From assembly GCA_965203915.1 (NCBI GenBank), contig OZ241918.1, forward strand, positions 1,240,001 through 1,304,000: a stretch of 64,000 nucleotides of DNA, read 5' to 3'. The notes under the pieces are model-generated. The model did no database searches. It had not been told where the DNA came from and saw only the letters and a program-made list of their open reading frames with translations. Below, piece by piece: positions 15,957 through 23,950 of this stretch. The translations under genes and the position numbers were made by a program. Source of the DNA: JASGCL01 sp965203915. GTDB lineage: Bacteria; Pseudomonadota; Alphaproteobacteria; JASGCL01. Position 1 is the stretch's first letter. Each line of letters starts with the position of its first letter.

Positions 15957-17783
15957 ATGATGATGAAAAAAAATCAATGGCGCACCGTTGTAAAAAAATC
16001 ACTGTCGGGGCAGGCATGGTTGTTGGCGCCGCGCGACGAAGAAAAAATTAGAACCATCAGCGAGCAGGCGCAGGTCAGCCTCGCCCTGGCCGAAATTATG
16101 GCGGGATTTTATGATATTGACGAGGCTGGGGTTATCGACTTCCTCAACCCAAAAATTAAAAACCTTATGACCGACCCCAATATTTTACGCGACATGGCGT
16201 CGGGCGTGGCAACCATGGCGCGCGCTATCAAAGAAAAAAAGACCATCGCATTGTTCGGTGATTACGATGTCGACGGGGCGGCATCGATTGCTTTGCTCTA
16301 TCGTTATCTTACCCATGTGGGCTGTAAGGTTATTTTTCATGTTCCCGACAGGTTGCATGATGGTTATGGCCCCAATCAAAAAGCCATCGATCATTTTATA
16401 AAATCAAAAGTCGATGTGATTGTTTTTCTGGATTGCGGCACCAGCGCGCTCGCCATGTTAACCGCCGCCGCGCAACAACTTGACATCATTGTGCTTGACC
16501 ATCACCTGTCCGAACCCATTCCGCCTTTACCCGCCAACCTATCGCTTATTAATCCCAACCGTTTCGATGATAAAAATGACTATGGTTATTTATGCGCCGC
16601 TGGCGTGGCATTCTTATTTTTGGTGATGTTGCAAAAAAATTTACGCGAACAGGGGGCAGAAAATTTACCCGACCTGTTTCAATATCTTGACCTGGTAGCC
16701 TTGGCCACCGTGGCCGATGTTGTGCCGTTGGTAAAACTTAACCGTGCCTTCGTTAAGCAGGGTTTGCAAATCATGGCGGCACGCCAAAATGTCGGGTTGG
16801 CTTCGTTGCTTGAAACTTTGGCAATCGAGCAAAACCTAACCAGCGGGCAACTTTCATTTTATATCTGCCCCAGTATTAACGCGGGGGGCAGGTTGGGTTT
16901 TTCTGACCTCGGGGCAAAATTATTAACCACCAACGATAAAAAAATCGCGCAACCCATCGCCCTGCAATTGCATCAATTTAATGAGGAACGAAAAATTATC
17001 GAACAGCAATTGGTGGCGCAGGCCGAGCAATTTGTCACCGCCGACCCCTTGTCCCTAAAACAAAATATTTTGATGGTGCAGGATTCATCGTGGCATATTG
17101 GCGTTTTGGGAATCGTTGCCAGCCGCTTAAAAGATAAATATCATCGGCCCGTTATTATTGGCGGCGCGGGTAATAATGACGCGGCGGATAATAACGATAG
17201 GGCGGATGATGTTATCACCGCATCGGCCAGGTCCTACGCGGGGTTGGATATTGGCGCGGCCATCATGTCGGCGCATCAAGCGGGTTTGTTAATCACGGGC
17301 GGCGGCCACAAAATGGCGGGCGGATTCAAGGTTAATAAAAAAAATTGGCAAGCCGCCAAAGATTTTATCAACCACCATATAGACAAACAATGCGATGGCA
17401 CATTGCCGCAAAGCAACAAAAAAATTGCCGCTACCCTTCCCCTGCCCGCCCTTAACATCGACCTGGCGATAGAAATGGAGTTGCTGGAACCATTTGGCCG
17501 CGGCAACCGCACGCCGTTGATCATGATAAAAAACGCCGTGTTAGAAAAAGTTACCTGGCTGAAGGAACAACATCTGTCGGTAATATTTTCAAGCAGTGGC
17601 GCAGAAAAGAAAAGTTTGCGCGCCATCATGTTTCGCGCCCTGAATAATCATACCGCCCAGCATTTGGCGGCAACGCCGCCAGGCAACAAATTTCATGTGG
17701 TAGGCGAATTATATGCCAACGATTGGCAAGGCAACCGAGGTATTGACTTTTTTTTGATAGACGCGGCGATGGTTGATGGTTGA
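15957..17783 (+). CDS. recJ: Single-stranded-DNA-specific exonuclease RecJ
   Basis: A 608-residue 5'-to-3' ssDNA exonuclease of the DHH superfamily, used in recombination and mismatch repair. DHH-domain motifs: ALFGDYDVDGAAS (motif I), FLDCGTS, VLDHHLSE (DHH), INPNRFDD. The DHHA1 domain ends with ITGGGHKMAGGFKV, followed by an OB-fold (LEPFGRGNRTPLI). Three consecutive ATG codons start the frame at 15957, 15960 and 15963. An Asn/Asp-rich insertion (about residues 402-422) interrupts the DHHA1 region. Convergent with pgeF, 12 bases apart. Confidence 0.95.
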   Translation: MMMKKNQWRTVVKKSLSGQAWLLAPRDEEKIRTISEQAQVSLALAEIMAGFYDIDEAGVIDFLNPKIKNLMTDPNILRDMASGVATMARAIKEKKTIALFGDYDVDGAASIALLYRYLTHVGCKVIFHVPDRLHDGYGPNQKAIDHFIKSKVDVIVFLDCGTSALAMLTAAAQQLDIIVLDHHLSEPIPPLPANLSLINPNRFDDKNDYGYLCAAGVAFLFLVMLQKNLREQGAENLPDLFQYLDLVALATVADVVPLVKLNRAFVKQGLQIMAARQNVGLASLLETLAIEQNLTSGQLSFYICPSINAGGRLGFSDLGAKLLTTNDKKIAQPIALQLHQFNEERKIIEQQLVAQAEQFVTADPLSLKQNILMVQDSSWHIGVLGIVASRLKDKYHRPVIIGGAGNNDAADNNDRADDVITASARSYAGLDIGAAIMSAHQAGLLITGGGHKMAGGFKVNKKNWQAAKDFINHHIDKQCDGTLPQSNKKIAATLPLPALNIDLAIEMELLEPFGRGNRTPLIMIKNAVLEKVTWLKEQHLSVIFSSSGAEKKSLRAIMFRALNNHTAQHLAATPPGNKFHVVGELYANDWQGNRGIDFFLIDAAMVDG

Positions 17784-17795
17784 TAAAAATATTTT

Positions 17796-18569
17796 TTATT
17801 CACCAATCATCACCACGCTCATCAACCTGCCGTAATCATCCTGGCCCTGTAATTTATTGCGGCGGTTGCTAAAAAAATCTTCGTTGGTTAGGGTATCAAC
17901 CCCCAAGTTCGCCACCCGCTCCACCCCTTGGGTTTTTAATACAGCCGCACAAAAACCCGCAAGGTCGAATAAAAATTTTTCTTGCGTGGCTTCGGGGCTT
18001 TGCTCAAGCGGGGTAAAAAAATCTTTTGCCCATGGCTGTTGCTGGGTGGCGGCGGCGCGCATATCTTCCCCCACTTCATAACTTTCTTTGCCAATTAAGG
18101 GGCCTATCACCGCGGCAATATTGGCGGGCGCGCTACCTAATTTTTTCATGGCTTGCACCGTGTTTTCTATCACCCCGCCCACCGCACCGCGCCAACCCGC
18201 GTGGCATGCACCGATAATTTTTTTCTGTTGGTCGACTAACAATATGGGGGCGCAATCGGCGGTCAAGATACATAGCGCAATATTACTGTCGGCGGTTACC
18301 ATGCCGTCGGCTTTTATTTGGCTGATTTCTGTATCGGGGGTAGCAACAATGGCGGTGGCGCTATGGCATTGATGCAATGTTATAAGTTTTCTCGCCGCGA
18401 AAAATTCTTGCACCCGTCGGCGATTTTCCATAACATCATCAATATTATCTTTTGACCCCGCCCCGCCATTGAGCGATGAGTAGAGGCCGCGACTTACCCC
18501 GCCATGCCGATTAAAAAAACCGTGACGCGCATGGTTAATAAGCAAGGGATGGGTTAAGGGTTTCAGCAT
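17796..18569 (-). CDS. pgeF: Peptidoglycan editing factor PgeF / purine nucleoside phosphorylase-like YfiH
   Basis: A 257-residue member of the laccase-domain (DUF152/YfiH) family. Zinc-site residues are visible: the His in LHQCHSA, the Cys in ILTADCAPILLVD and the His in GACHAGWRGAVGG. Members were first called polyphenol oxidases; E. coli YfiH removes wrongly incorporated serine-containing peptidoglycan precursors, and other members act on purine nucleosides. Its ATG overlaps the midA stop by one base (TGATG), making it the last gene of the waaL-like/cbiF/midA/pgeF operon. The midA-pgeF pairing is, from memory, common in alphaproteobacteria. Confidence 0.9.
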   Translation of the reverse strand: MLKPLTHPLLINHARHGFFNRHGGVSRGLYSSLNGGAGSKDNIDDVMENRRRVQEFFAARKLITLHQCHSATAIVATPDTEISQIKADGMVTADSNIALCILTADCAPILLVDQQKKIIGACHAGWRGAVGGVIENTVQAMKKLGSAPANIAAVIGPLIGKESYEVGEDMRAAATQQQPWAKDFFTPLEQSPEATQEKFLFDLAGFCAAVLKTQGVERVANLGVDTLTNEDFFSNRRNKLQGQDDYGRLMSVVMIGE

Positions 18570-19684
18570 CAGAATGTTTTTTGTAGTTCCATGATTTTAA
18601 ACAACCGCCCCATGTCGGTTGGTTTTTCGGTTTTAATCAAACGTTGATAACCAGCGATGATATGTTTTTTATCATAACCCAATGTTATAAGCTTATTTGC
18701 CACTTCCTCGCCATGCAAACTTTGCAAAAAATTTCGCTGGTTATCAAAATATATTTTTTTCATATTATGCTGGCGGGCAATATCTACTATTTCATCAAAG
18801 GCAACCGACGCTGAAATATCAGCCTCCCCCACATGGGCAAAAACATCGACTGGTTGATGATGGCGCATGGCTTGCAAATTATCACCATCATATATCCCTT
18901 CGTTGCCATAATCAATGATAATAGCCACACCATTATTTTTTAAAACCCGCGCCATGTCGGTCAGTGGCTGGATGTAAGATTGATGAAGTTCGTATATGGC
19001 GCCTGGTTTTGGCGGTTGATGATGGCGCAGATTATTGAGCGGGGCAGAATCCGTCATGGAATGCCAAGCGAAAAAAAATTCATCGATTCCCGCTTCCTGT
19101 TTCACCATCACCATTCTTTCGTGCCATTTATTTTCTTGCCAAGAAAATTGTCGGGGTAGGAGGCAATCAAAAAATTCATTAGCAACAATAAAATCAACCG
19201 AGGCATCGGGCAAGGCGGTTATGTTTTTATGCCAACCGACCATCGAATCATATTTGCTTAAGCGTTTTTTTTGTTCCATTGTCAAATGGTCGCTTTGTTC
19301 AACGATAGAAATTTTTAATTGCGACAATATAGATAAAGGGCAATGGTTTAACATGTCGAGCATCATGGTGCCGCGCCCCGCGCCAATTTCAAGCAGGTGG
19401 TAGTTTTTTTTGTTTGCTGGCTTGTCTTTGCCTGGCGCGTTATTTGCCATTTGGCTTGCCAAGCGCAATATCAAAACCGCCCCCAACAGGGGCGATATTT
19501 CGGGGCTGGTTGTAAAATCACCCGCCGCGCCAAATATTGCATTTTGGGTTGCAGGCGTTGATGGCGGTGCGGCTTGCCTGTTATAATAATATTGCAACCA
19601 TGGGGAAAAGAAATCTTCAACCGTCAGCCCATCATTTTTTTGTATGGCGGTGCGTAATTGTTGTTTCAGATTTTGTAGTTGCAT
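18569..19684 (-). CDS. MidA/NDUFAF7-family protein-arginine methyltransferase
   Basis: A 371-residue SAM-dependent methyltransferase of the DUF185 family. The mitochondrial homologue NDUFAF7 dimethylates an arginine in a complex I subunit during assembly. Evidence: FFSPWLQYYYNRQ, FGAAGDFTTSPEISPLLGAVL, the SAM-binding LLEIGAGRGTMMLDML, VANEFFDCLLPRQF and AIIIDYGNEGIYDGDNLQAMRHH. The bacterial substrate is not certain. Start and stop each share a base with neighbours: the ATG overlaps the cbiF stop (TAATG), and its stop overlaps the pgeF ATG (TGATG). Confidence 0.88.
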   Translation of the reverse strand: MQLQNLKQQLRTAIQKNDGLTVEDFFSPWLQYYYNRQAAPPSTPATQNAIFGAAGDFTTSPEISPLLGAVLILRLASQMANNAPGKDKPANKKNYHLLEIGAGRGTMMLDMLNHCPLSILSQLKISIVEQSDHLTMEQKKRLSKYDSMVGWHKNITALPDASVDFIVANEFFDCLLPRQFSWQENKWHERMVMVKQEAGIDEFFFAWHSMTDSAPLNNLRHHQPPKPGAIYELHQSYIQPLTDMARVLKNNGVAIIIDYGNEGIYDGDNLQAMRHHQPVDVFAHVGEADISASVAFDEIVDIARQHNMKKIYFDNQRNFLQSLHGEEVANKLITLGYDKKHIIAGYQRLIKTEKPTDMGRLFKIMELQKTF

Positions 19685-20451
19685 TATTTGTTCATATTTT
19701 TTTCGCGCAACACATGGGTATGATCCTTGTGGTAAAGGCGCGAGTCGGAAAAATTATTTTCATTTAAAACGCGGCCAACCAATATCAACGCGGTGCGGGT
19801 GATGTTTTCTTTTTTTACTTTTTCACGAATATCCTGCAAACAACCGATGATAATTTTTTCATCGGGCCAGGTAGCACGATAAACAATTACCACGGGGCAA
19901 TCGGCCCCGTAATGCGGCGTCAAGTCCTTCACCACCTTCGCCAAATTGTTTATCGATAAATGAATGGCTAGGGTCGCCCCCGTTTTGGCCAAGGTGGGCA
20001 GGTCTTCCCCCGCGGGCATACCCGATGCCCGCACCGCGGTGCGGGTTAGAATAATGGTTTGCGAAACATCGGCCAGGGTTAATTCTTTTTTTAGCAGGGC
20101 CGCCGCCGCCGCGTAGGCGGGGACACCAGGGCAAATATCATAATCGATACCCAATTTATCCAAAGCACGCATTTGTTCGGCAATGGCCCCATAGAGCGAG
20201 GGATCGCCCGAATGAACCCGCGCCACCGATTTTTTTTCTTCATGGGCTTTTTTCATGACGGCAATAATATCTTCCAACACCATGGCGGCGGTATCCATCA
20301 CCAATGCGCCAGGGGGCGCGGTGGCAATAATTTCGGCGGGCACCAACGACCCCGCATAGAGGCAAACAGGGCATTGCCCGATTAACTTCGCCCCGCGTAG
20401 CGTAATAAGGTCGGGTGCGCCAGGGCCTGCGCCTATAAAATGAATGGTCAT
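19684..20451 (-). CDS. cbiF: Cobalt-precorrin-4 / precorrin-4 C11-methyltransferase
   Basis: Adds the C11 methyl group in corrin-ring synthesis using SAM; 255 residues, class III tetrapyrrole methylase. Motifs: HFIGAGPGAPDLITLRGA at the N-terminus, LYAGSLVP, RVHSGDPSLYGAI, DICPGVPAYAAAAALL, LTRTA and TLAIHLSI. I use the anaerobic-route symbol because the divergent operon contains CbiX and CbiG; cobM is the aerobic name. It is embedded in an unrelated-looking coupled operon (4-base overlap with the O-antigen-ligase-like gene upstream, 1-base overlap with midA downstream), about 1.6 kb from the main cobalamin genes on the other strand. Confidence 0.93.
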   Translation of the reverse strand: MTIHFIGAGPGAPDLITLRGAKLIGQCPVCLYAGSLVPAEIIATAPPGALVMDTAAMVLEDIIAVMKKAHEEKKSVARVHSGDPSLYGAIAEQMRALDKLGIDYDICPGVPAYAAAAALLKKELTLADVSQTIILTRTAVRASGMPAGEDLPTLAKTGATLAIHLSINNLAKVVKDLTPHYGADCPVVIVYRATWPDEKIIIGCLQDIREKVKKENITRTALILVGRVLNENNFSDSRLYHKDHTHVLREKNMNK

Positions 20452-21875
20452 GGCTTGCGTATTTTTTTGTTATTTTTGGTTTTGAGGATTTTGTTTGTAG
20501 CAGGCGCGGATTGGGTTAACAGCAACAACATCGCCATGGCGCCCATATAAAATTGCCAAAAGGCATAGATGGAATTGGTTAGTATGAAACAAAAAGCAAA
20601 AGAAACAAAAAAGCAAAACGCGCCGCGCGTGAATGGTTGATTATTTTTTTGTATCATCAAATACCAAAGCACCATGGCAAACAACATAAACAATAGCAAC
20701 GGCGAAAAAATGCCAGCGTCCAACAACAATTCTATCCAAACGAAGTGCGGTTGGTTTAAGGCCTCGCACCCATTGATTAAAAAACATTCGCCCTTGACCG
20801 CGTCATAAGGTAGGAATGAAAAAATAACGGTATGATAATCGGCCGTTAAGGTTGGTAAATGGCGATTAATATTGATGCCATGTCCCAAAAATGGCTGGTC
20901 GATAATATAATAAAATATAAAATGCCAAAATTTAAATCGTTCCTTAAGCGAGCCAACATCGAATCCTAACGAACTCAAGAAGGATAAAAAGGGATGGTTG
21001 AAAGGATCGTTGGGTTTATAAATAGGCCCACTGCCAAGCAAAATGATAATGAGCGTGGCATACCCGCCGACGATCGCCAACCAAAATAACAACCGCCATT
21101 TTTTTGTTAAGCCTTGCCACAGGGGCGACAAAAGATAGATAAAAAATCCCATAAAGATTGCCATCGTCCACAGGCGCGCCGTGCCATAGCCAAACAAATG
21201 GCCACGCCATTCTATCAGCGGGACATGCAGTAAGCCTATCAACGGCAAGCATAACCAAGCGACGACATTCTTCCTGATTAAACCTGGCAACAAAAGCAAA
21301 AACAGCAAAGCAACATTTTCGGAATATTGATCGTTGCGAAACCAAATGCGGGTTAAATATCCCGCTTCTATCAATATCACCATGATAAGCATCACGCAAA
21401 AACTTATAAGGGCAATAAGGTCGATGGTGATATGGCGCGTCAGTGGTTGGCGATTAAAAAACCACCAAAGCGGTGCCAACAAAATGACAAGCAGGCAAAA
21501 ACGGACAATAACAAACCAGCCATGGATAAAAATATCATGGCGGTAATCGGCGGGCGACATCATGTTGTTGTGCCACATGCCCCAAAAAAGCGAGCAAGCA
21601 AAAATAGCCAACCAAGCATAAAAAACCAAATACAGCGGCGACGTAAATTGTTTGACGATGGATTTTTTATCGGCCGAACCATAGGGATAAAAAAGCAAAA
21701 GCGGCACCAAAAACAGGCCAAGCAAACTGCCGCGTTCCTTTAATATAATTGATAGAGAAAAAGAGAGGGCAACTATTGTCGCAATGGCTTTATCTTGCCA
21801 TAGGATTTTTCTGCTCGCAAAAAAATTTCTTATATCAGAAAAAACATGAAGCAAAGAAAAACCTATATTAAGCAT
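20448..21875 (-). CDS. O-antigen ligase-like polytopic membrane protein
   Basis: A 475-residue inner-membrane protein with about 10-12 hydrophobic segments and one larger periplasmic loop containing FLGHGININRHLP, resembling the conserved GHG-type motif of the WaaL/RfaL and Wzy_C superfamily. WaaL attaches O-antigen to lipid A-core in the periplasm; related proteins polymerise O-units or bind other glycans. I cannot tell which. It overlaps cbiF by 4 bases (ATGA), so glycan and corrinoid genes share one transcript. Its start lies 183 bases from the divergent cbiX start. Confidence 0.7.
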   Translation of the reverse strand: MLNIGFSLLHVFSDIRNFFASRKILWQDKAIATIVALSFSLSIILKERGSLLGLFLVPLLLFYPYGSADKKSIVKQFTSPLYLVFYAWLAIFACSLFWGMWHNNMMSPADYRHDIFIHGWFVIVRFCLLVILLAPLWWFFNRQPLTRHITIDLIALISFCVMLIMVILIEAGYLTRIWFRNDQYSENVALLFLLLLPGLIRKNVVAWLCLPLIGLLHVPLIEWRGHLFGYGTARLWTMAIFMGFFIYLLSPLWQGLTKKWRLLFWLAIVGGYATLIIILLGSGPIYKPNDPFNHPFLSFLSSLGFDVGSLKERFKFWHFIFYYIIDQPFLGHGININRHLPTLTADYHTVIFSFLPYDAVKGECFLINGCEALNQPHFVWIELLLDAGIFSPLLLFMLFAMVLWYLMIQKNNQPFTRGAFCFFVSFAFCFILTNSIYAFWQFYMGAMAMLLLLTQSAPATNKILKTKNNKKIRKP

Positions 21876-21946
21876 GGCAATTCTTTACCAATTTTAACTT
21901 GCCTTGTCATGTATTTTTTATTATGGTGCCGCCTATAAGAACCCAA

Positions 21947-22027
21947 TTTTTATTGAATCTGGTGGCGTCGCTACCTCAATAAAAGAAAAGCATCAAACGG
22001 TTTGGTTTGAAGGCCGTTGCAACGATG
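21947..22027 (+). promoter_or_regulatory. Structured leader of the cobalamin operon (two hairpins, unassigned)
   Basis: Upstream of cbiX the plus strand can form a long bulged hairpin (21947-21985: a T-rich/ATTGA arm pairing with TCAAT/AAAAG, a 4-base ATCT bulge, then GGTGGC pairing with GCTACC) and a second stem (CATC...AACGG with CCGTT...GATG, 21991-22027). The 3' part ends just before the Shine-Dalgarno GAAGGA (22043-22048). It does not match the cobalamin-riboswitch consensus: no recognisable B12 box and no GGGAA/GCCACTG core. It could be a regulatory RNA element or chance pairing. Confidence 0.35.
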
Positions 22028-22057
22028 TTTCCTGGGGCAAATGAAGGATACAAAAAA

Positions 22058-23299
22058 ATGCCCACACCTATCAATCCCCCCGCGTCATTTTTGGCTGACG
22101 CCCCGCAACCTAATGGGGCAACGCGCCGCAACGGGCTTGCCACATTGCCCAGCGATTGCGCCATCATGATATTGGGGCACGGCAGTCGTTCGGCGTCGGC
22201 CATTCGTGAATTTTCCAACATGGTGATGCAATTAAAAAATCGTTATGCCCCAACCCCCGTTGAATATGGTTTTTTAGAATTTGCCACCCCCATCATTCGC
22301 GACGGTTTAGAAAAATTACGTCAACAGGGGGCGAAGCGTATTTTGGCCGTGCCCGCATTATTGTTTGCGGCGGGTCATGCCAAAAACGACATGCCATCGG
22401 TCGTTAATCAATATCAACAAGAACATAAAGACGTTGTTGTTAATTATGGCCGCGAATTGGCCATCGACCCGCGATTATTACAAGCCGCCGCACAAAGTAT
22501 TTTATCTATCTTACCCAGTTTTTCATCGCCCGCCGAACAAAAAAATTACATGGCGGAAACATTGTTGGTGGTGGTGGGGCGCGGCACGTCGGACCCCGAT
22601 GCCAATTCCAATGTATCAAAGGTCATGAGGTTTTTATGGGAAGGTTTGGGGTTTGGCTGGGGCGAGGTTGCCTATTCGGGGGTTACATTCCCCCTGGTTG
22701 CGCCCGCGTTGGATAAAATTGTTGGTTTGCAATATCGGCGGGTTGTTGTGTTCCCTTATTTTTTATTTTCAGGGATCTTGGTGGATAGAATATATGACGC
22801 GGTTGACGAAGCCCAGAAAAAATTCCCTGCCATCAATTTTTTTAAGGCTCCTTACCTTAATGATAACCCCTTGGTGCTGGATACCATCACCAGCCGCATC
22901 AATGAAATTATCGAAGGGGCGGGTTTAATGAATTGCCAACTTTGTAAATATCGACAACAGGTTTTGGGGTTTGAAGACGAAGTGGGTTTAGAACAAACAA
23001 GCCATCATCACCATGTTGAAGGGATAGGGATTAATGCTGGGGCCAATGATGCGGCCGAGCCAACCCATGAACATGGCCACCAACGCCCGCATCCACATGA
23101 ACACGACCATGAACATCCCCACCCGCACGAACATGGTCATGACCATGGGCATTCACACGAACACCCACATGACCATGGGCATTCACACGAACACCCGCAT
23201 GACCATGGGCACCACCACGCGGGCGGCGGGCATCACCCTTACCCCTTCGCCAACCACCCTTTGGGGCCAAAAACTTTGTCTGATAAAAATAAAAAATAA
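22058..23299 (+). CDS. cbiX: Sirohydrochlorin cobaltochelatase CbiX, long form with MxCxxC and His-rich tail
   Basis: Inserts cobalt into sirohydrochlorin, the entry step of the early-cobalt corrin pathway; 413 residues. Two CbiX/SirB-type halves are present: ILGHGSRS (H41), PALLFAAGHAKND (H107), then VVVGRGTSDPDANSN and FPYFLFSGILVDRI in the second half. Residues 291-296 are MNCQLC, the M-x-C-x-x-C motif reported to hold an Fe-S centre in Bacillus megaterium CbiX-L. Residues about 316-393 are extremely His-rich (HDHGHSHEHP repeats), probably a metal store. The frame is open upstream to a TTG at 22007, but GAAGGA nine bases before the ATG at 22058 decides the start. First gene of the operon; its stop overlaps the cbiC ATG (TAATG). 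Confidence 0.93.
   Translation: MPTPINPPASFLADAPQPNGATRRNGLATLPSDCAIMILGHGSRSASAIREFSNMVMQLKNRYAPTPVEYGFLEFATPIIRDGLEKLRQQGAKRILAVPALLFAAGHAKNDMPSVVNQYQQEHKDVVVNYGRELAIDPRLLQAAAQSILSILPSFSSPAEQKNYMAETLLVVVGRGTSDPDANSNVSKVMRFLWEGLGFGWGEVAYSGVTFPLVAPALDKIVGLQYRRVVVFPYFLFSGILVDRIYDAVDEAQKKFPAINFFKAPYLNDNPLVLDTITSRINEIIEGAGLMNCQLCKYRQQVLGFEDEVGLEQTSHHHHVEGIGINAGANDAAEPTHEHGHQRPHPHEHDHEHPHPHEHGHDHGHSHEHPHDHGHSHEHPHDHGHHHAGGGHHPYPFANHPLGPKTLSDKNKK
23138..23211 (+). repeat. 30-base in-frame tandem repeat in the His-rich tail of cbiX
   Basis: Two consecutive 30-base units (23138-23167 and 23168-23197) encoding HDHGHSHEHP differ only in their last base, and a third partial copy of 14 bases follows. 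The near identity at DNA level indicates a recent duplication and a length-variable tail. Confidence 0.92.
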
Positions 23300-23946
23300 T
23301 GTTCAAGGATTTTTTGAGCGACGGGGCAGAAATTTATCGCCTATCTGGTCAACGTATTGCTGCCGCGGTGGATAAAAAAAAATGGCAAAATAACAAAGAA
23401 TGGCTGGTGGTGGAGCGTGTGGTGCATGCGGTCGGCGACCCGACCATCGCGGAGCTTATTTTTTTTTCGCCCCAGGCGGCAGAAAAAATATCCAATGCAC
23501 TGGTTCATAACGCGCCGATTATATGCGATAGTCACATGACGCGCCATGGTTTGATAGCTAGCCGTAATGAAAAAATATCCCTGGTGGATGATGCCAGGGT
23601 GCGGGACGTGGCCCTAGAGAAAAAAATAACCCGCTCCCATGCTCAAATATATTTGTGGCAAGAAATGTTGGGCGATGATTTTGCCAATGCCATTGTTGTT
23701 ATTGGCAATGCCCCCACTTGCCTCTATGCGCTGTTAAAGGAATGGCAAGAAAACAATTTTCCTCAACCCGCTGGCATGATTGCCATGCCCGTGGGTTTTG
23801 TCGGGGCGAGCGAGGCCAAGCAAGCCCTGATAGATTTTGCTCCTACCCTGCCCTTCATTACCATCACGGGAACGCGTGGTGGCAGTGCCATGGCCGCCGC
23901 CGCAACCAACGCCCTGTTGTCGCAAAAATCTATCATGGAGATATAA
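23299..23946 (+). CDS. cbiC: Precorrin-8X / cobalt-precorrin-8 methylmutase
   Basis: Moves the methyl group from C11 to C12 to give (cobyr)inic-type product; 215 residues, typical of CbiC/CobH. Motifs: ERVVHAVGDPTIAELIFFSP, ICDSHMTRHGL, and the late GMIAMPVGFVGASEAKQAL and ITGTRGGSAMAAAATNALL, both strongly conserved. The catalytic His is the one in SHMTRHG or HAVGDP by analogy. The ATG overlaps the cbiX stop, and a four-base gap separates its stop from the cbiET ATG. Confidence 0.95.
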   Translation: MFKDFLSDGAEIYRLSGQRIAAAVDKKKWQNNKEWLVVERVVHAVGDPTIAELIFFSPQAAEKISNALVHNAPIICDSHMTRHGLIASRNEKISLVDDARVRDVALEKKITRSHAQIYLWQEMLGDDFANAIVVIGNAPTCLYALLKEWQENNFPQPAGMIAMPVGFVGASEAKQALIDFAPTLPFITITGTRGGSAMAAAATNALLSQKSIMEI

Positions 23947-23950
23947 CAAA

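Noticed and set aside
21876..22057. Cobalamin riboswitch before cbiX
   Set aside because: GGTGCC occurs, but neither a B12 box nor the core GGGAA and GCCACTG-type segments can be found; only unassigned hairpins remain.
23138..23211. CRISPR-like direct repeats
   Set aside because: The 30-base copies are contiguous, in frame and coding, with no spacers.
23031..23306. 91-codon His-poor, Gly/Arg/Val-rich frame on the minus strand
   Set aside because: Antisense image of the repeated His-rich tail of cbiX; low-complexity composition explains the long open frame.
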